A DNA stretch of 64,000 nt from an uncultured Sphingomonadaceae bacterium (GCA_947493325.1 CANLQI010000001.1:872501-936500), one strand, 5' to 3'; positions 1 through 9,818 are shown, numbered from the stretch's first letter. The notes: generated from the letters alone by a model not told the origin. Made by a program: numbers and translations.

Positions 1-895
1 TGTCATCGCCCGATTGCAGCGAGATATGGATATGCGGCATCAGGCGCGGCTCGCCGGTGAGCAGATCGAACAATCTGTCATCCACCTCGACACCATCAAG
101 CGAAGACAGGCGCAGGCGGGGGAGGTCAGGCACAAGTTTCAATATCCGTTCGACGAGCAAGCCGAAATGCGGCTGTCCAGGCAGGTCATGGCCATAGCTG
201 GTGACGTCCACGCCGGTCAGCACCACTTCCTGATAGCCGTTGTCCACCAGCTCACGGACCTTTTCGACAACTTCGCCAGCCGGGACCGAACGGCTGTTGC
301 CGCGGCCATAGGGAATGATGCAGAAAGTACAGCGATGATCGCAGCCATTTTGCACCTCAACAAAGGCGCGGGAATGTTCGGCAAAGGCAGTCGCCATATG
401 CGGCGTGGTTTCGGTGACACGCATGATATCGGCCACGCGGACTTTGGCGTTCCTGCTTGCATCAATATCCGTTAGTGCTGAGCCTGTCGAAGCATGTCCA
501 TTAATGTTGCGCCGCGTTGATCCACGCGCTTCGACAGGTTCAGCACTAACGGTTTGGTTTGGTAGATCCGCGTAACTTTCCGCCTGCAGCTTCTCCCGAT
601 TGCCCAGGACATGATCCACCTCGGCCATATCGCTGAACATATCGGTGTGAATCTGTGCGGCGCAGCCGGTGACGATAACTTCTGCATCCGGCCGCGCGCG
701 TTTGGCACGGCGGATTGCCTGCCGCGTCTGACGCACCGCTTCATTGGTGACGGCGCAGCTGTTGACAATCACGACATTGCTACCCGCAGGTACAAGCTTC
801 TTCATCGCCTCGGTCTCGGCGATATTCAACCTGCATCCCATGGTGATAAATTCCGCGCCCTGCTGCATCTGAGCGGGCGCTTTCACTTCGGTCAT
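1..895 (-). CDS. mtaB: tRNA-t6A37 methylthiotransferase MtaB (partial, runs off window)
   Basis: MtaB adds a methylthio group to t6A37 in ANN-decoding tRNAs, using radical SAM chemistry and two Fe-S clusters. The N-terminal methylthiotransferase domain has its three cysteines at about residues 21 (MGCRLN), 47 (NSCAVT) and 78 (VTGCAA). The radical SAM CxxxCxxC motif is at 185-192 (NGCDHRCTFC). The gene is cut by the window edge after about 298 codons, so the TRAM domain is not visible. The ATG overlaps the dapF stop by 4 bases (ATGA), so dapF and mtaB are translationally coupled. Oddity: residues about 116-143, between the two domains, are encoded by a palindromic repeat (469-552) that keeps the frame open. 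Family call is certain; the effect of the insert is unknown. Confidence 0.93.
   Translation of the reverse strand, partial: MTEVKAPAQMQQGAEFITMGCRLNIAETEAMKKLVPAGSNVVIVNSCAVTNEAVRQTRQAIRRAKRARPDAEVIVTGCAAQIHTDMFSDMAEVDHVLGNREKLQAESYADLPNQTVSAEPVEARGSTRRNINGHASTGSALTDIDASRNAKVRVADIMRVTETTPHMATAFAEHSRAFVEVQNGCDHRCTFCIIPYGRGNSRSVPAGEVVEKVRELVDNGYQEVVLTGVDVTSYGHDLPGQPHFGLLVERILKLVPDLPRLRLSSLDGVEVDDRLFDLLTGEPRLMPHIHISLQSGDD
469..552. repeat. Palindromic REP-like element inserted in frame inside mtaB
   Basis: Two 25-nt arms (469-493 and 528-552) form an inverted repeat with one mismatch around a 34-nt centre. The arm contains 'gcttcgacaggttcagcac', a motif that I know as a widespread intergenic repeat in sphingomonads. 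Here it lies inside a gene. Its 84 nt are a multiple of three and no stop appears in the mtaB frame, so it adds about 28 residues to the linker between the two MtaB domains. Confidence 0.85.
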
Positions 896-1716
896 GCCAA
901 ACTATCCAAACTGATACCGGCCAGATCGACTTCACCGCTGAATACATATGTCGCCGGACCAGCCATATGAATAGGCGCGTCGCCGCCATCCCAGGCGACC
1001 TGAAGCGTACCGCCGGGCAGGTGCACTTTAACGGGGGAGGAGACAAGTTTGCGGGTAATCGCCGCCACCGCCGTTGCGCATGCACCCGTGCCGCATGCCT
1101 TGGTCAGGCCGGCACCGCGCTCCCACACGCGCAGATATATCTCACCGCCCTTGATATGCGCGACATTCACATTGATACGTTCCGGGAAAAGCGGGTCATG
1201 TTCAATATCGGGACCAATGCAGCCCAGATCGACCGCGCCGCCATCGCCCACGAAGAATATCACATGCGGATTGCCGACATTGATTGCCGCGGGAGAACGC
1301 AGATCGCCCCAGCTGACGGGCATATTGGATGTATCCATAGCGTAATCGAGCGGTATGTCCTGCCATTCAAAGCGCGGCACACCCATGTTGACGCGCGCGG
1401 TGTCTCCGGCGTGTTCACCCGAGATAATCCCGCCGTCTGTTTCAATAGAGATATCCCGACCCAGCAATGTCACCACACATCGCGAGGCATTGCCGCATGC
1501 CTCGACTTCGCCGCCATCATGGTTGAATATCTGCATGCGTAGATCGGCCTTGTCCGATGGATGCAGCACAATCAGCTGGTCACAGCCAATGCCGCCGTGC
1601 CGGTCGGCCAATTGCTGCACCTGCGCTACATCCAGCGAAACGGGTGTTTCACGGCCATCGAAAATGACAAAGTCATTGCCAAGCCCGTGCATTTTATGAA
1701 AAGCGATTTTTGCCAT
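892..1716 (-). CDS. dapF: Diaminopimelate epimerase DapF
   Basis: DapF converts LL- to meso-diaminopimelate, for lysine and peptidoglycan synthesis in the cytoplasm. It is a cofactor-independent epimerase with a two-cysteine mechanism. Both catalytic cysteines are present: C74 in EACGNASRC and C208 in KACGTGACA. The length of 274 aa is normal and the N-terminal HGLGNDF motif is intact. The stop codon overlaps the mtaB start, making a dapF-mtaB operon transcribed leftward. It is divergent from ffh across a 283-bp gap (1717-1999) that must hold both promoters; I see no further gene there. Confidence 0.97.
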   Translation of the reverse strand: MAKIAFHKMHGLGNDFVIFDGRETPVSLDVAQVQQLADRHGGIGCDQLIVLHPSDKADLRMQIFNHDGGEVEACGNASRCVVTLLGRDISIETDGGIISGEHAGDTARVNMGVPRFEWQDIPLDYAMDTSNMPVSWGDLRSPAAINVGNPHVIFFVGDGGAVDLGCIGPDIEHDPLFPERINVNVAHIKGGEIYLRVWERGAGLTKACGTGACATAVAAITRKLVSSPVKVHLPGGTLQVAWDGGDAPIHMAGPATYVFSGEVDLAGISLDSLA

Positions 1717-1999
1717 GCAGGTGCTTTATTATTGGCGGGCAGCCATGTCTAGTCCTGCTTGTGCTACTGGCCCTGCTTGAGGTCAATCGCGCTATAGGGC
1801 TTGCATATTGCCTGCTCCAGCTGTATTGGCTGCATCAGCGAAAGGCCGCGAACCGGTTTATCGCAAAAAATTGAGCTTACATCATACGGGTTCATCTGCA
1901 TCAAACGCTGGTCAGCGAGGTTTCGCTCACCGGCGATTTTTGCGTGTTTTAGGCCCGCTATGATCTGGATTTGGCCCGGTAAGGGCAGGAAGGACATAT

Positions 2000-3469
2000 A
2001 TGTTTGAAAACCTGTCTGATCGATTGGGCGGCGTCTTTGACAAGCTACGCGGCCGCGGCGCGCTGAAGGAACAGGATGTCCGTGATGCGATGCGCGAAGT
2101 GCGTATTGCCCTGCTCGAGGCTGATGTCGCATTGCCCGTGGTCAAGGATTTCGTAGCCAAGGTGACGGACAGGGCCGTGGGCCATGAAGTTCTGAAATCG
2201 GTGACGCCGGGCCAGCAGGTTGTCAAAATCGTCAATGACGCGCTGACCGAAATGCTGGGTTCGGATGCCAGTGAACTGAATATCGCTGTGACGCCGCCGG
2301 CCACCATCATGATGGTGGGTCTGCAGGGTTCGGGTAAAACCACGACCACCGCCAAAATTGCCAAAATGCTGAAGGAAAAGCAGGGCAAGAAAGTGTTGAT
2401 GGCCTCGCTCGACGTGAACCGTCCCGCGGCGCAGGAGCAACTCGCGGTGCTGGGCGAACAGGTCGGTGTGCAGACGCTGCCCGTGATTGCCGGACAGCAA
2501 CCCGCTGAAATCGCCGGGCGCGCGATGCAGTCGGCGAAGCTGCAATCATTTGACGTGGTCATGCTCGATACCGCGGGCCGTCTGCATGTTGACCAGCAAT
2601 TGATGGATGAGATGAAAGCGGTTGCCGATATCTCCACTCCTGATGAAATGCTGCTGGTCGTCGACTCGCTTACGGGTCAGGATGCGGTCAATGTTGCGCA
2701 GAATTTCTCTGACCAGGTGGATCTGACCGGCGTTGTTCTCACCCGCATGGACGGTGATGCGCGCGGCGGTGCGGCGCTTTCGATGCGCGCGGTTACGGGC
2801 AAGCCCATTAAATTCGCCGGTGTCGGCGAGAAAATGGACGCGCTGGAAGCATTCCACCCGGACCGTGTCGCGGGGCGTATACTCGGCATGGGCGACATTG
2901 TCTCTATGGTCGAGCGCGCCACCGAAACAGTCAAAAAAGAAGACGCGGACAAGCTGGCCGCGAAAATGGCCAAGGGCCAGTTCGATATGAACGACCTGCG
3001 CACGCAGCTTAAGCAAATGAATCAGATGGGCGGCCTCGGCGCGCTGGCGGGTATGATGCCGGGCATGAAAAAAGCCAAGGCGGCGATGCAGAAAAGCGGC
3101 ATGAGCGATAAGCTGCTCGTGCATATGGATGCCATGATTGGCTCCATGACGCCATTGGAACGCGAACGTCCGGCTCTGCTCAATGCCAAGCGCAAAATCC
3201 GCGTGGCCAAAGGTTCCGGAACAACAGTGCAGGACGTCAACCGCTTGCTGAAAATGCATAAGGAAATGTCCGGCGCGATGAAGAAAATCCGCAAAATGGG
3301 CGGCCTGAAAGGCCTGGCCGCGATGATGGGCAAGGGCGGCGGCATGCCCCCTGGCATGGGCGGCGGTGCGCCCGGCGGTCTGCCCGGAAATATGGGCGGG
3401 CAGGGCGGTCTTCCTGATCTGCCGGGTACGGATATTCCGCCTGATCTTGCAAAATTACTTAAGAAATAA
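2000..3469 (+). CDS. ffh: Signal recognition particle protein Ffh
   Basis: Ffh is the SRP54 GTPase that binds signal sequences with 4.5S RNA and delivers ribosomes to FtsY. The N domain covers about residues 1-90. The G domain starts with the P-loop [13 protein letters not shown] at about 106, followed by DTAGRLH and [10 protein letters not shown]. The methionine-rich M domain runs from about 300, with a Gly/Met/Pro-rich tail ([10 protein letters not shown]). The length of 489 aa is typical for alphaproteobacteria. An 'aagga' Shine-Dalgarno sits 7 nt before the ATG. It opens the conserved ffh-rpsP-rimM-trmD-rplS run. The 4.5S RNA gene is not in this window. Confidence 0.98.
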   Translation: MFENLSDRLGGVFDKLRGRGALKEQDVRDAMREVRIALLEADVALPVVKDFVAKVTDRAVGHEVLKSVTPGQQVVKIVNDALTEMLGSDASELNIAVTPPATIMMVGLQGSGKTTTTAKIAKMLKEKQGKKVLMASLDVNRPAAQEQLAVLGEQVGVQTLPVIAGQQPAEIAGRAMQSAKLQSFDVVMLDTAGRLHVDQQLMDEMKAVADISTPDEMLLVVDSLTGQDAVNVAQNFSDQVDLTGVVLTRMDGDARGGAALSMRAVTGKPIKFAGVGEKMDALEAFHPDRVAGRILGMGDIVSMVERATETVKKEDADKLAAKMAKGQFDMNDLRTQLKQMNQMGGLGALAGMMPGMKKAKAAMQKSGMSDKLLVHMDAMIGSMTPLERERPALLNAKRKIRVAKGSGTTVQDVNRLLKMHKEMSGAMKKIRKMGGLKGLAAMMGKGGGMPPGMGGGAPGGLPGNMGGQGGLPDLPGTDIPPDLAKLLKK

Positions 3470-3513
3470 ACTTCAATTCAATAATTAATAAATTAACATT
3501 AAAGGAAAATATT

Positions 3514-4053
3514 ATGGCAGTTGTAATGCGTCTTTCACGCGGTGGTTCCAAAAAGCGTCCCTATTACCGGATTGTTGTTGCGGACAAACGTAGCCCGCGT
3601 GACGGTAAATATCTGGAGCAGATCGGCATGTATAACCCGCTGCTCGCCAAGGATGATGAAGGCCGTGTGAAAGTAAATGAAGACCGCGCCAAATACTGGC
3701 TTGGCGTAGGCGCACAGCCTTCCGACCGTGTCGCACGTTTCCTGGATGCCGCTGGCCTGTACGAGCGTACGCCGCGTAACAACCCGAACAAAGCGAAGCC
3801 GGGCGAAAAAGCAACCGAACGCGCCGAAGAGAAAGCTGAAAAAGCGACTGCGGCTGAAGAAGCAACCAAAGAAGCTGCGGCTGCACCTGCGGAAGAAGTT
3901 CCTGCAGAGGAAACTCCAGCAGAAGAAACCGCAGCTCCTGAAGCAGAAGCAGCGCCTGCTGAAGAAACTCCGGCCGAAGAAGCTAAAGAAGAAGCTCCTG
4001 CGGCTGAAGAAGCCAAGGAAGAAGCACCTGCTGAAGAAAAAGCGGAGGGCTAA
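3514..4053 (+). CDS. rpsP: 30S ribosomal protein S16 with long acidic C-terminal tail
   Basis: S16 is a small-subunit assembly protein that binds 16S rRNA. Residues 1 to about 85 are the conserved core ([18 protein letters not shown], then a [13 protein letters not shown]-type stretch). Residues about 90-179 are a low-complexity tail of Ala, Glu, Pro and Lys with repeated PAEE/EAPAEE units, about doubling the usual 80-90 aa. Such tails occur in sphingomonad S16 proteins and are probably disordered. 'aaagga' lies upstream of the ATG. The gene follows ffh after 44 nt. Confidence 0.97.
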   Translation: MAVVMRLSRGGSKKRPYYRIVVADKRSPRDGKYLEQIGMYNPLLAKDDEGRVKVNEDRAKYWLGVGAQPSDRVARFLDAAGLYERTPRNNPNKAKPGEKATERAEEKAEKATAAEEATKEAAAAPAEEVPAEETPAEETAAPEAEAAPAEETPAEEAKEEAPAAEEAKEEAPAEEKAEG

Positions 4054-4065
4054 GCCTGCACTTCT

Positions 4066-4189
4066 AAGCCCCTCTCCTTTAGGGGAGGGGTTTGGGGTGG
4101 GGATACCGGATATGTATCATTTCTTCGCTTGCGCGAGCGATGCTACCAGCATCGCGACCACCCCTTACCCCTCCTTGGAAAGGAGGGGT
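4066..4189. repeat. MITE-like palindromic element between rpsP and rimM
   Basis: The whole 124-bp gap is built of inverted repeats. A G+C-rich arm at 4081-4100 (aggggaggggtttggggtgg) is the near-complement of 4158-4176. Smaller hairpins sit at 4069-4090 and around 'cgatgctaccagcatcg' near 4138-4154, and the distal hairpin is 4167-4189. This nested structure is typical of a miniature mobile or REP-composite element, not of a normal operon spacer. Its last hairpin supplies the rimM ribosome binding site. Confidence 0.65.
4167..4189 (+). promoter_or_regulatory. Hairpin sequestering the rimM Shine-Dalgarno
   Basis: 'acccctcctt' (4167-4176), a 3-nt loop, and 'aaggaggggt' (4180-4189) form a perfect 10-bp stem that ends 2 nt before the rimM ATG at 4192. 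The 3' strand is the only good Shine-Dalgarno (aaggagg) for rimM, so in the folded RNA the site would be paired. Upstream translation of rpsP, or the alternative pairing with 4081-4100, could free it. The structure is seen in the sequence; the regulatory effect is inferred. Confidence 0.5.
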
Positions 4190-4191
4190 TT

Positions 4192-4668
4192 ATGAGTGAT
4201 GAAAAACGCATCGCGCTCGCCGTTATTATCGGTGCGCAGGGTGTGACGGGGGAAGTCAGGCTGAAACTGTTCACGGACAGTATTGATGGCCTGAAAACCC
4301 ATAAAAGTTTTAATGGTGGCAACCTGACGCTTAAAAACGTGCGTCATCACAAGACAGGCGCCGTGGCGCGTTTTGCCGAGATTACCGACCGCAATGCCGC
4401 CGAAGCCGCACGCGGCACGGAAATCACCATATCCCGCGCCGACCTGCCTGAACTGGCAGAGGATGAATATTATCACGCTGATGTGATTGGCTTGCCTTGC
4501 ATTTCCAGCGACGGCGAAGAATTGGGGAAAATCTGGGCGATCTACGATTATGGTGCAGGCGATGTGATCGAAATCGAACGCGTCAACGGCAAAAAATTTA
4601 TGGTGCCTATCAGTGCCTGTGATATAACTACAGAGCAAGCTACTGTAGGAACAGAATATGTTACATAA
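4192..4668 (+). CDS. rimM: Ribosome maturation factor RimM
   Basis: RimM helps assemble the 30S head around S19 and h33b in the cytoplasm. The 158-aa product has an N-terminal RimM domain (ALAVIIGAQGVTGEVRLK) and a C-terminal PRC-barrel-like part (YDYGAGDVIEIERVNGKKFMVPI). The reading frame is open upstream to 4129, but the ATG at 4192 is chosen because an extremely strong 'aaggaggggt' precedes it and the protein family begins there. That Shine-Dalgarno lies inside a perfect hairpin. The gene overlaps the next one by 11 nt. Confidence 0.93.
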   Translation: MSDEKRIALAVIIGAQGVTGEVRLKLFTDSIDGLKTHKSFNGGNLTLKNVRHHKTGAVARFAEITDRNAAEAARGTEITISRADLPELAEDEYYHADVIGLPCISSDGEELGKIWAIYDYGAGDVIEIERVNGKKFMVPISACDITTEQATVGTEYVT

Positions 4669-5305
4669 TATTATCGCCTTCAGGCACATAAATTATGTTA
4701 TCATGATGTCCTTAATTACGCTCTTTCTTTCCATAAGCTTTTGGTCAACAGCGGCGTATGCCTGTTCTCCCGTCTATGTTCCCCCACGGCCAGAACCGCC
4801 TGACCTTTCATGGTTGGCAGATGAGGATGAAGCTGCTTATCGCAAGCGCGTAAAACCATTAATGGAGGCTTACACTCAGGAAAATAAAGCCTATGATGAT
4901 GCACGGGCCAAAGAGCGGGAAGACAACCGAAATTACTGGATTGACACTGAAGAAAAATGGCTGGCTGAATCGCAGGTAGTTGCGATTGTTACCTTAAAAA
5001 AAGTCAAGCATAAGAAAGACCGAATGCTCAAATCAACATTCCGGTCGGGGTCAGTGCTAAAGGGCCAGCTGAAAACGAAACGCTTTCGTCTTGAAACCAA
5101 CCCATATGGTCCCTGTGGTTCGAGCCAGTACGGTGTTAAAAGTAGCAGCCAGATCGGCGAGGATTATATCGTTTTTGCAAAATCGGGTAATTTACGGGCT
5201 GACAACACCATTATAACCATGAAACCGCTCGCCAATATATTGTCTCCTGTCATATTGGAAAGTGTGCGAAGATCAGAAGCGGCAAACTTGCCTCGCATAA
5301 AATGA
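4658..5305 (+). CDS. Secreted hypothetical protein inserted in the trmD operon
   Basis: I do not recognise a family. The 215-aa product starts with a hydrophobic segment at about residues 16-36 ending in STAAYA followed by Cys, which looks like a Sec signal peptide or a weak lipobox. The mature part opens with a proline-rich [13 protein letters not shown] stretch, then a charged helical stretch (50-95), then a mixed domain with several Cys and Gly. The start at 4658 has 'gtagga' upstream; 4703 and 4706 are alternatives. It overlaps rimM by 11 nt and trmD by 4 nt (ATGA), so it is translated with ribosome-maturation genes although it is predicted to leave the cytoplasm. A gene at this place is not part of the usual rimM-trmD order. 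Confidence 0.75.
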   Translation: MLHNIIAFRHINYVIMMSLITLFLSISFWSTAAYACSPVYVPPRPEPPDLSWLADEDEAAYRKRVKPLMEAYTQENKAYDDARAKEREDNRNYWIDTEEKWLAESQVVAIVTLKKVKHKKDRMLKSTFRSGSVLKGQLKTKRFRLETNPYGPCGSSQYGVKSSSQIGEDYIVFAKSGNLRADNTIITMKPLANILSPVILESVRRSEAANLPRIK

Positions 5306-6042
5306 CCTTCACCGCGCAGATCCTTACGCTTTACCCAGATATGTTCCCGGGGCCGCTTGGTACGTCCTTGGCGGGCAAGGCACTGGAACAGGGCAAATGG
5401 ACCTGCAACACTGTCCAGATGCGCGATTTTGCCACGGATCGGCATCGCAGCGTCGATGATACACCTGCGGGCGGCGGCGCGGGGATGGTGCTGCGCGCTG
5501 ACATATTGGGGCAGGCGGTCGATCACGCGTTGGCGCAGCAACCGGATGCGCCTGTTATCGCCATGACACCGCGGGGAAAGCCGCTCACACAAAGGCGTGT
5601 ACGCGAACTTTCCGCCGGTCTTGGCGTCACCATATTATGCGGGCGTTTTGAAGGGTTTGACGAGCGGATTTTCGAGGGCCGCGATATCGAGGAAGTCTCA
5701 ATCGGCGATTATGTGCTTTCGGGCGGCGAAATGGGCGCTTTGGTGTTATTAGATGCTTGCATTCGCCTGCTGCCCGGGGTAATGGGCGCATCTTGTAGCG
5801 GGGATGACGAGAGCTTTGAAACAGGCTTGCTCGAATATCCGCAATATACCCGGCCTGTGGAATGGGAAGGGCGCATTATCCCTGAAGTGTTGCGATCGGG
5901 GGATCATGCGAAGGTGGAGGCATGGCGCAAAGCCAAGGCTGAAGCTGATACACGGCTAAGGCGGCCGGATTTATGGGAGCGCCACGGGGGTGCTTCGAAT
6001 CCACCGCCCTCTGGTGCGCGACGGACAAATAAGGAAGATTAG
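5302..6042 (+). CDS. trmD: tRNA (guanine-N1-)-methyltransferase TrmD
   Basis: TrmD makes m1G37 in tRNAs reading CNN and some GNN codons, preventing +1 frameshifts. It is a SPOUT (trefoil-knot) enzyme; the AdoMet site is seen as [12 protein letters not shown] and the following [10 protein letters not shown] motif. The length of 246 aa is normal. The first methionine ([17 protein letters not shown]) fits the family. The start overlaps the preceding stop (ATGA), and rplS follows after 3 nt. Confidence 0.97.
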   Translation: MTFTAQILTLYPDMFPGPLGTSLAGKALEQGKWTCNTVQMRDFATDRHRSVDDTPAGGGAGMVLRADILGQAVDHALAQQPDAPVIAMTPRGKPLTQRRVRELSAGLGVTILCGRFEGFDERIFEGRDIEEVSIGDYVLSGGEMGALVLLDACIRLLPGVMGASCSGDDESFETGLLEYPQYTRPVEWEGRIIPEVLRSGDHAKVEAWRKAKAEADTRLRRPDLWERHGGASNPPPSGARRTNKED

Positions 6043-6045
6043 GTC

Positions 6046-6468
6046 ATGAACCTTATCCAGACACTCGAATCAGAAGCGATTAACGCTTTTAACGATCAAA
6101 AAACTATCCCCGATTTCCGGGCCGGTGACACATTGCGTGTCGGCGTCCGCGTGGTCGAGGGTGAACGTACCCGTATTCAGAATTTTGAAGGTGTGTGCAT
6201 TGCGCGGACCAACCGCGGCCTGGGTTCCAATTTCACGGTACGCAAAATGTCGTTCGGCGAAGGCGTAGAGCGCGTATTCCCGCTTTACTCACCAAATGTC
6301 GATACAATCACAGTGGTTCGCCGCGGTGTTGTACGCCGCGCGAAACTCTACTATCTGCGCGGCCGCACCGGTAAGCGTGCCCGTATCGCCGAACGCCGCG
6401 ATACCCGCACCATGGCGGAAAAAAGCACACAGAAAAAGATTGCCGAGACAGAAGCCGCAGAGGCTTGA
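6046..6468 (+). CDS. rplS: 50S ribosomal protein L19
   Basis: L19 sits at the 30S-50S interface. The core matches the family: [35 protein letters not shown], then [11 protein letters not shown]. Residues 115-140 are a short charged tail ([24 protein letters not shown]), a little longer than in E. coli. It is the last gene of the ffh operon and is followed by a rho-independent terminator at 6501-6531. Confidence 0.97.
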   Translation: MNLIQTLESEAINAFNDQKTIPDFRAGDTLRVGVRVVEGERTRIQNFEGVCIARTNRGLGSNFTVRKMSFGEGVERVFPLYSPNVDTITVVRRGVVRRAKLYYLRGRTGKRARIAERRDTRTMAEKSTQKKIAETEAAEA

Positions 6469-6500
6469 GCTCGCGCATCTCTGTTCGGTATATGAACATG

Positions 6501-6531
6501 AAAAGGCGGGCCGCAGGGTTCGCCTTTTTTG
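6501..6531 (+). terminator. Rho-independent terminator of the ffh-rplS operon
   Basis: 'aaaaggcg' (6501-6508) pairs with 'cgcctttt' (6521-6528) around a G+C-rich 12-nt loop and runs into a T tract. It lies between rplS and asd. Confidence 0.8.
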
Positions 6532-6563
6532 TATCTGATATCACCAAATAACTGGAGCATTAT

Positions 6564-7589
<1,026 letters not shown>

Positions 7590-7590
7590 G

Positions 7591-8247
7591 GTGGGGCGCA
7601 GTCTTATAAATATATGGACAGACTTGCCAAAAGCGCAGCAAGTTTGGCTGTTGATTTGCGCTTTTTGCGTTGCACTTGCACACATCAATCAGCCGTTCCC
7701 GGACGTCGCACCCTTGCATCACATTCCGACTGTGCTGCTTTTGATTGCAGCGCCGTTTTTGCTCAAAAAATGGCCACTCTCCAATGGTGCACTGGCATGC
7801 ATCGTGCTGTTTTTCCTGCTGCACACTCTGGGCGGCAGATATACGTATACAAATACACCGTATGACGCTTGGGCTCAGGCGCTGATCGGTTCAGATCTGA
7901 GCAGTATTTTTGGGTGGACGCGCAATCATTATGACAGGCTGGTCCATTTCAGCTTTGGTTTTTTGAGTGTCTATCCGGCACTCCAGATTCTACGGCGATA
8001 TGCAGCTGTAAGCAGAACTTTGGGCATATATGTTGCTGTAGAATTCGTGATGGGCATTAGTGCTATCTATGAGGTTATAGAATGGCTTTTGTCCTTATTA
8101 CTCGCCGGTGATGCTGTCGAAGCCTATAATGGCCAACAGGGTGACCCATGGGACGCGCAAAAGGATATGGCGCTCGCTTTTCTGGGCGCGATGATGATGT
8201 CGGCTCTTGTTATCATTCGCAGACCAGAAGATGCCACTGTTCAATAG
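7591..8247 (+). CDS. DUF2238 (YjdF-type) inner-membrane protein
   Basis: This multi-pass membrane protein has at least five hydrophobic segments and the HYDRLVHFSFGFL motif that resembles the D-HxxHFxFGF signature of the DUF2238/YjdF family; the function is unknown. I chose the GTG at 7591, just after the asd stop, because 'aagggg' (7581-7586) lies 4-5 nt upstream and the product of 218 aa then matches the family length. The frame is open back to 7537 inside asd. Codon use is more A+T-rich than in asd. The gene is flanked on both sides by asd 3'-end sequence (7494-7592 and 8254-8350), which points to insertion by duplication or recombination. Confidence 0.8.
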   Translation: MGRSLINIWTDLPKAQQVWLLICAFCVALAHINQPFPDVAPLHHIPTVLLLIAAPFLLKKWPLSNGALACIVLFFLLHTLGGRYTYTNTPYDAWAQALIGSDLSSIFGWTRNHYDRLVHFSFGFLSVYPALQILRRYAAVSRTLGIYVAVEFVMGISAIYEVIEWLLSLLLAGDAVEAYNGQQGDPWDAQKDMALAFLGAMMMSALVIIRRPEDATVQ

Positions 8248-8253
8248 CTGGCG

Positions 8254-8350
8254 TTGAAAATCTAGTGCGAAAGCTGCACTCCAATGAGGCATCGTTTAAT
8301 GCCGTGCAGATTGGAGAGATGCGGGGGCGCAAATATTTGCAAAAAGGGGT
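8254..8350 (+). pseudogene. Decayed duplicate of the asd 3' end
   Basis: Read in frame, this stretch gives NAVQIGEMRGRKYLQKG, closely matching the asd C-terminus NAVQIAELLGRKHLQKG. The upstream part ('atctagtgcg' against 'atctggtgcg') also aligns, with small indels. It has no start of its own. Together with the real asd end it brackets the DUF2238 gene as a diverged direct repeat. Confidence 0.8.
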
Positions 8351-8424
8351 GGCTTTTGAACTCGCTCATGGCAGTATACCACGGCGGGCGATATATGGGG
8401 CTACCATGCTGGTCACTCACGCAA

Positions 8425-8955
8425 CTACACGAACCACATCCGTCTGATAAGGCCATCACGCTTCACAAAGTGGTGATAAAGTGCCGCACCTGTATGGAAG
8501 GCAAACAATAAAAGGACTATTCTTGCTCCGACACCGTGAGGTAATCTTGGTTTGAAGTCCCAGAAATCCAGCAGCTCTGTTGCTGATCCATCGAAGATAG
8601 CCGGGCCTGCGCTGGACAATATCATCATGCTAATACCGCTAGCGATCATTCCCAAAATTACAATGTAGAATAGAAAATGGATGATGCGCGACATGTGATC
8701 CTGCCAGACAGGCATGGTAATAGAATTCGGTTTTTTGTCAGCAAACAGCCACCATAAAATGCGCAGCATGGTGAGTGCTAAAACTGCGATCCCAAGCGGG
8801 ATGTGTACACGCAGGATTTCTGCTTTTGCAGCAGCGTCTTCCATACCGCTAGCTCTGAAGCCAGAGCCAAGCAATACAATTATTAGCAATGCGCTCAGCC
8901 AGTGGATTGTGACTGCAACCGAGCCGTATCGGTCGTTTGAGCTTCTTACGGACAT
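8425..8955 (-). CDS. Cytochrome b561 family protein
   Basis: This is a four-helix inner-membrane di-haem cytochrome likely passing electrons between quinol and a periplasmic acceptor. The 176-aa product begins RYGSVAVTIHWLSALLIIVLLGSG, with the first haem-ligand histidine in HWL, HIPLGIAVLALTMLRILWW, and later LFAFHTGAALYHHF with paired histidines. It is the last gene of a marR-monooxygenase-b561 operon, 12 nt after the preceding gene. E. coli CybB is the closest family I can name. The actual partner is unknown. Confidence 0.88.
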   Translation of the reverse strand: MSVRSSNDRYGSVAVTIHWLSALLIIVLLGSGFRASGMEDAAAKAEILRVHIPLGIAVLALTMLRILWWLFADKKPNSITMPVWQDHMSRIIHFLFYIVILGMIASGISMMILSSAGPAIFDGSATELLDFWDFKPRLPHGVGARIVLLLFAFHTGAALYHHFVKRDGLIRRMWFV

Positions 8956-8967
8956 GATATCTACGCC

Positions 8968-9339
8968 TCAATCAACACAATGGCCAGGGATCGCCAATTT
9001 TTGGAACAGGTGAGGCGAAACGGTTGCGCTGTCCGGGTAGCGGCCAATGCGTTTTTGAAACTCCGGATTGGTGAAAGCTTTGCGAAAACTCTCGACGCTT
9101 TCCCAAATGGCATAGTTAAGGAAAGTGGAACTGCCACCGATGCCCTTGTGAAGCTGGGTGGAAATATACCCTGGCTGTGCTTTCATAAATTCGGCGTCAT
9201 GCGACCATGCAGTAATCAGCGCGTCTTCATCCTTGGGATCAATAGTGAACACATTAATGAGAACGATGGAACCATCCTGATTGACCTGCATCTGATCCAT
9301 TAGGCTGACATTATCGTTGAGTTCTTTTAGTTTTGGCAT
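8968..9339 (-). CDS. Antibiotic biosynthesis monooxygenase (ABM) domain protein
   Basis: A single ferredoxin-like ABM domain covers about residues 22-110 (IVLINVFTIDPKDEDALITAWSHDAEFMKAQPGYISTQLHKG). These small dimeric proteins include quinol monooxygenases and haem-degrading enzymes, and many are of unknown substrate. 'aggaaa' precedes the ATG. The gene lies 3 nt after marR and 12 nt before a cytochrome b561 gene, suggesting a redox or quinone-stress role under MarR control. The specific reaction cannot be read from the sequence. Confidence 0.82.
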   Translation of the reverse strand: MPKLKELNDNVSLMDQMQVNQDGSIVLINVFTIDPKDEDALITAWSHDAEFMKAQPGYISTQLHKGIGGSSTFLNYAIWESVESFRKAFTNPEFQKRIGRYPDSATVSPHLFQKLAIPGHCVD

Positions 9340-9342
9340 TTT

Positions 9343-9807
9343 CTATTTCCTCTTTCTGTTTAAGTTTTCAGATCGTTCTCGAATGGTCTGCAACAAGTCA
9401 CGTGACTGGGTGAGCGTTTTTGTCGAAAGGCCATCTGACAACGCATTGACCCATTTCGCCTGTGCGGCATTAACTTTGGTCATGATTTTTTCACCTTCAT
9501 CACTCAGGAAAAAAAGCGGTGCACGTTTGTGATCGATATTGGGCGCACTCGCTACGAGGTTGAGTTTTTCAAGATCATTGGTAATCCGCTGTACGCCCTG
9601 GCGGGCAAGACCCATCCGCCTTGCAATTTGTGAAACTGTGACCGGCTGTCCAGCTAGTTCAATTGCACCCAGGACCTGCCAACGTGCACTGGTCAGGCCA
9701 AACGGTTTGGTGATCTCGTTACCCGCGCTCAGCATTTCTCCATTGATCCGGAATATCTCCAAAATCAATTCGGTGAGAGCGTCTCCATTGGTAGTGTATT
9801 TCGTCAT
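9343..9807 (-). CDS. MarR family transcriptional regulator
   Basis: The 154-aa product has the MarR winged-helix layout: an N-terminal dimerisation helix, the helix-turn-helix QPVTVSQIARRMGLARQGVQRITNDLEKLNLV (about residues 55-86), and the wing with the D-HKRAPLF motif. It is the first gene of a three-gene operon with an ABM monooxygenase and cytochrome b561, which it presumably represses. A perfect palindrome (9819-9831), 12 nt upstream of its start, is a likely autoregulatory operator. Confidence 0.92.
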   Translation of the reverse strand: MTKYTTNGDALTELILEIFRINGEMLSAGNEITKPFGLTSARWQVLGAIELAGQPVTVSQIARRMGLARQGVQRITNDLEKLNLVASAPNIDHKRAPLFFLSDEGEKIMTKVNAAQAKWVNALSDGLSTKTLTQSRDLLQTIRERSENLNRKRK

Positions 9808-9818
9808 GCAATACTTAT

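Noticed and set aside
967-1542. 191-aa frame on the plus strand within dapF
   Set aside because: Antisense of dapF with no ribosome binding site or family resemblance. The same holds for other long frames opposite G+C-rich genes, such as 1927-2637, 2546-3259 and 9946-10632.
8148-8447. 99-aa gene containing the asd-like tail
   Set aside because: The frame begins inside the DUF2238 gene and only its middle resembles Asd; it is a decayed 3' fragment, not a gene.
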